NCBI GenBank assembly: GCA_964617995.1
Contig: CAZTXD010000190.1
Span: 1 to 5,524 of the forward strand
From: CAZTXD01 sp964617995
GTDB taxonomy: Bacteria > Actinomycetota > Acidimicrobiia > Spongiisociales > ZC4RG35
Reading direction: 5' to 3'
Length of the DNA: 5,524 bases
Shown: piece by piece, positions 5,470-5,524 of the stretch
How positions within the stretch are numbered: position 1 is the first letter of the stretch
Layout: every line of letters begins with the position of its first letter
The notes under the pieces: model-generated
What the model saw: only the letters and a program-made list of their open reading frames with translations
The model's database searches: none
What the model was told of the DNA's origin: nothing
Made by a program: the position numbers and the translations under genes

Positions 5470-5524
5470 TCAAGCTCGTTCAGCGAAGAACCGAAGTATG
5501 TCAGCTTCGACGTTGCGGGCGGAT
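5470..5524 (-). CDS. Possible C-terminal end of a minus-strand gene (partial)
   Basis: On the minus strand the frame reads SARNVEADILRFFAERA followed by TGA at 5472-5470, and it is open to the window edge. The piece has the look of a closing amphipathic helix, and a strong hairpin follows the stop at once, as at a gene end converging on aconitase. Seventeen codons are too few to name a family or to prove coding. The complementary plus frames are also open here, so this is tentative. Confidence 0.3.
   Translation of the reverse strand, partial: SARNVEADILRFFAERA

Noticed and set aside
5498..5524. Plus-strand ATG (MSASTLRAD) as the start of a gene leaving the window
   Set aside because: No ribosome site at proper spacing and only nine codons visible; the minus-strand ending followed by a hairpin fits a little better.
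1..5524. CRISPR array, tRNA, insertion sequence or phage/defence system
   Set aside because: No spaced repeats, cloverleaf sequence, transposase, integrase or nuclease motif seen; all substantial frames are explained by four metabolic or regulatory genes.

Overview
The window comes from a moderately high-GC bacterium (roughly 60% GC by eye, with third codon positions favouring G/C and several GTG starts). An actinobacterial or similar host is my inference; nothing here fixes the taxon. It is ordinary chromosomal metabolic DNA. I see no mobile element, CRISPR array, tRNA or rRNA.

Layout: (1) 1-911, plus strand: a D-2-hydroxyacid dehydrogenase that runs in from the left edge and lacks only its extreme N-terminus. 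(2) 936-1949, plus strand: a nitroreductase-fold flavoprotein with a long N-terminal extension carrying an H-x-x-EKGL motif. It starts 24 bases after the dehydrogenase stop, in the same frame, and is probably cotranscribed with it. (3) 1950-2009: a short convergent gap with a hairpin. (4) 2010-2792, minus strand: a GntR-family regulator of the FadR/FCD type. (5) 2793-2944: a divergent control region with a markedly AT-rich core, overlapping candidate promoters and inverted repeats. (6) 2945-5224, plus strand: a complete mitochondrial-type aconitase with all three Fe-S cysteines and the main active-site residues. (7) 5225-5469: a gap with two hairpins and a short direct repeat. (8) 5470-5524: possibly the last codons of a minus-strand gene.

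The clearest functional unit is the divergent regulator/aconitase pair. A one-component carboxylate-sensing type of repressor shares a 152-base promoter region with the enzyme that interconverts citrate and isocitrate, which suggests local, metabolite-responsive control of aconitase plus autoregulation. The dehydrogenase and nitroreductase form a separate unit, converging on the regulator, and no pathway link to aconitase is evident. I found no convincing undescribed multi-gene system. The points most worth checking are the aconitase control region, sequence departures in the aconitase, the incomplete metal site of the regulator, and the nitroreductase's extra N-terminal domain.
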